Shown in pieces: positions 4,889 through 6,652 of a stretch of DNA of 6,652 bases. Both the position numbers and the translations under genes were made by a program. The DNA is taken from NCBI GenBank assembly GCA_030599405.1, contig JAUVOB010000082.1, positions 1-6,652 of the forward strand, read 5' to 3'. This stretch comes from Chloroflexota bacterium (GTDB lineage: Bacteria; Chloroflexota; Anaerolineae; Promineifilales; Promineifilaceae). How positions within the stretch are numbered: the first letter of the stretch is position 1; each line of letters opens with the position of its first letter. The notes below the pieces were generated by a model. That model did no database searches. It was given only the letters and a program-made list of their open reading frames with translations, and was not told the DNA's origin.

Positions 4889-4912
4889 TTTCCTCCCCCC
4901 TCTTCCCCTCCC
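4889..4912. repeat. 24-bp polypyrimidine/polypurine tract
   Basis: An unbroken run of C and T on the plus strand with C-tracts of 6 (4895-4900), 4 (4905-4908) and 3 (4910-4912). The complementary strand carries G-tracts of 3, 4, 6 and 2, which could form a G-quadruplex or triplex. No proven function. Confidence 0.5.
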
Positions 4913-4980
4913 GTTGGGCGATCACTCCGCGACAGCACAAATCCCAAAGACAGGACAATCGGATAAACAGTGGGTGAAAA

Positions 4981-5009
4981 TTGATAGGTAAAATTGTGTG
5001 AAATTTACT
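4981..5009 (+). promoter_or_regulatory. Candidate promoter of the metalloprotease gene
   Basis: TTGATA (4981-4986, 5 of 6 to TTGACA) is followed after 17 bp by TTTACT (5004-5009, 4 of 6 to TATAAT). An imperfect inverted repeat GTAAAATT-GTGTG-AAATTTAC (4988-5008, one mismatch in 8) fills the spacer and enters the -10, a typical operator position. The leader would be about 93 nt. Confidence 0.4.
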
Positions 5010-5109
5010 TTAAGGTAATGTTACGACATCTTAATCAATCCATGTCTGGAAAAGGCGACCAACAAGTGCCGTTTGTATTCGGACGTTAGCTAGAGGAAAC
5101 GGAGAATTC

Positions 5110-6652
5110 ATGCCCACGAAAAAGAACATCACGCTTATCCACTGGGTACGGGTATTGACTTTATTCCTACTATTATCATTGTTGCTGGTTTCTGATTGGA
5201 CTCAACCTGCTTCGGCTGCAACGGACGGCGAACAAATGGCTGAGCGCATATGGTACGACGTCGATGAAAAGTCCATCGAGTCGCAGGGTACGAGAAGAAT
5301 CATCCCGGACATGTATCGCCCGTTGGGGATCAATTACGATGCACTGGTTGAGCGGCTCGATCGAGCTCCTATGGAATTTACTCAGGAAGCATACATTATA
5401 GATACAGTGATGGTCCTTCCCTTACCGGACGGCGTTGACGAACGTTATCGGATATTCGAGTCGCCCGTAATGGCCCAAGGATTGGCGACGAAATTTCCTG
5501 AGATCACGACATACTACGCCATCGGCGTCGATGATCCCCATGCATCAGGTCGCCTTGACCTGACGCCTGCCGGATTCCATGCCATGATCTTTTCGACCTC
5601 GGGCACTTTCTATATCGATCCGTACAGCGTGGGTGACGCGAGCTTCTACATAAGCTACTTCAAGCAGGACTATTCGGCGCCTGAGGACCTGGTATATGAA
5701 GAGCTCGGACCGCTTGGCGACCCTGAGTTCGTGGACCCACCGGCAGAACTAATATCTGGCGAAAACCTCCGAACGCATCGCCTGGCCCAGGCAACGACTG
5801 GGGAATACTCCCAATTTCATGGCGGTACGGTGCCCAGTGTGATGGCTGAAGTTGTAACGGCGATCAATCGGGTTACCGGCATTTATGAACGCGAGGTCGC
5901 GGTTAGATTGGAGCTTATTGCCAATAACGACCAACTGATCTTTTTAGACGCGGGTTCTGATCCCTATACCAATAACAATGGCTTCGCGATGTTGAGCCAA
6001 AACCAGGCAACTATCGATGCCGTGATCGGCAGCGCGAATTATGATATTGGCCACGTCTTCAGCACCGGCGGAGGTGGTGTGGCTTATCTCAACGTAGTAT
6101 GCCAGTCTAACTGGAAAGCGCGTGGTGTCACAGGCCTTTCTTCGCCGGTAGGTGATCCTTTCTATGTCGATTACGTAGCTCATGAAATGGGCCACCAGTA
6201 CGGCGGACACCATACATTCAATGGCATCGCCTCAAATTGCGCTGGAAACCGAACCAGTTCCACAGCTTACGAACCTGGCAGCGGTACGACGATCATGGCC
6301 TATGCCGGTATTTGTGGAGAAGACAACACACAGTCGTATAGTGATGATTATTTCCATACGATAAGTTTCCAAGAGATAGTCAACTATACGACAACCGGCA
6401 ACGGCGGCACCTGTGGAACTTTAACCTCTACCGGTAATAGCGCGCCGGTGGTGGATGCGGGCGAGGGAGGATTCACGATACCTATCGAGACGCCGTTCAC
6501 CCTCACCGGATCGGCCGTCGATCCGGATGATGATCCCATGACCTACAATTGGGAAGAATTCGATCTGGGTCCGGCAGGACATCCCAACACACCGGTAGGC
6601 AACGCCCCGATATTCCGTTCGTTTTTGGCCAAAGAGGTGCCATCTCGCACAT
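5110..6652 (+). CDS. Secreted reprolysin-like zinc metalloprotease, 3'-truncated by window
   Basis: Exported metzincin endopeptidase of the bacterial reprolysin-like (M12B-related) type; 514 residues are visible and the frame is open at the right edge. Residues 1-36 are a Sec signal peptide: basic KK, hydrophobic core LTLFLLLSLLLV (16-27) and cleavage after ASA. Residues 37-220 look like a propeptide, with GFHAMI (155-160) and IDPYS (169-173) landmarks and no cysteine, so no cysteine switch. The catalytic domain runs from about 221 (LRTHRLAQATTGEY) to 440, with zinc-binding HEMGHQYGGHH (358-368; ligands H358, H362, H368, base E359) and Met-turn TIMAYAG (M396). Cysteines 331, 377, 402 and 435 may form disulfides. 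From 444 a PKD/Ig-like module begins (APVVDAG, AVDPDDDPMTYNWEEFD). Such proteins often end in adhesion or sorting domains, not visible here. GGAG (5101-5104) lies 5 nt before the ATG. Confidence 0.93.
   Translation, partial: MPTKKNITLIHWVRVLTLFLLLSLLLVSDWTQPASAATDGEQMAERIWYDVDEKSIESQGTRRIIPDMYRPLGINYDALVERLDRAPMEFTQEAYIIDTVMVLPLPDGVDERYRIFESPVMAQGLATKFPEITTYYAIGVDDPHASGRLDLTPAGFHAMIFSTSGTFYIDPYSVGDASFYISYFKQDYSAPEDLVYEELGPLGDPEFVDPPAELISGENLRTHRLAQATTGEYSQFHGGTVPSVMAEVVTAINRVTGIYEREVAVRLELIANNDQLIFLDAGSDPYTNNNGFAMLSQNQATIDAVIGSANYDIGHVFSTGGGGVAYLNVVCQSNWKARGVTGLSSPVGDPFYVDYVAHEMGHQYGGHHTFNGIASNCAGNRTSSTAYEPGSGTTIMAYAGICGEDNTQSYSDDYFHTISFQEIVNYTTTGNGGTCGTLTSTGNSAPVVDAGEGGFTIPIETPFTLTGSAVDPDDDPMTYNWEEFDLGPAGHPNTPVGNAPIFRSFLAKEVPSRT

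Larger units (their letters stand above)
4785..5109. other. Divergent intergenic region
   Basis: The 325 bp between the HEAT gene and the metalloprotease should hold both promoters. It has no open reading frame with family resemblance. Contents are a minus-strand -10-like TATACT (4832-4827), a 24-bp pure pyrimidine tract (4889-4912) and the candidate plus-strand promoter at 4981-5009 with an overlapping inverted repeat. Confidence 0.55.

Noticed and set aside
1..6652. CRISPR array, insertion sequence, toxin-antitoxin or phage-defence system
   Set aside because: No repeat-spacer pattern, transposase, terminal repeats, or toxin or defence signature domains were seen in any gene.

Overview
This window is bacterial, with compact genes, Shine-Dalgarno (SD) sequences before most of them, and sigma70-like promoter hexamers. 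Base composition looks close to half G+C by eye. The gene set is a CspA-type cold-shock protein, an APH-fold kinase, a Trp/Cys-rich GNAT, a VOC protein, a HEAT-repeat protein and a secreted reprolysin-like metalloprotease. Such a mixture is common in free-living Chloroflexota and some Gram-positive or Bacteroidota-like lineages. A GAAC-N4-GTTC element resembling the Gram-positive/green-nonsulfur LexA box leans toward Chloroflexota or Gram-positives. The taxonomic call is inference only; there is no rRNA or other marker gene here.

Layout: 2-214 (minus) is a complete cold-shock protein. 308-904 is gene-free apart from a short palindrome and a -10-like element. These precede a 65-residue plus-strand protein (905-1102) made almost entirely of four CxxCxGxG zinc motifs. 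It converges, with a 7-bp gap, on a minus-strand APH-fold phosphotransferase (1110-2204), which lies downstream of a minus-strand GNAT acetyltransferase (2308-2901).

Next is a tight minus-strand three-gene operon, transcribed in the order 3639-3914 (four-cysteine zinc-ribbon-like, 91 aa), 3409-3633 (74-aa orphan with four cysteines) and 3044-3412 (VOC/glyoxalase-fold protein). The last two overlap by ATGA. The operon has a clear promoter (TATAAT with a weak -35 at 17-bp spacing), and a 16-bp inverted repeat TAGAAC-TTTT-GTTCTA covers the predicted transcription start. This LexA-box-like operator in front of two uncharacterised cysteine-rich small proteins and a VOC protein is the most interesting signal in the window.

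4224-4784 (minus) is a HEAT-repeat protein. It is divergently oriented, across a 325-bp intergenic region, from a secreted metzincin protease (5110 to the right edge, plus strand, truncated by the window end). That protease has a signal peptide, a propeptide, a reprolysin-like catalytic domain with HExxHxxGxxH and a Met-turn, and the start of a PKD/Ig-like domain. No mobile element, CRISPR array, tRNA or rRNA was recognised.
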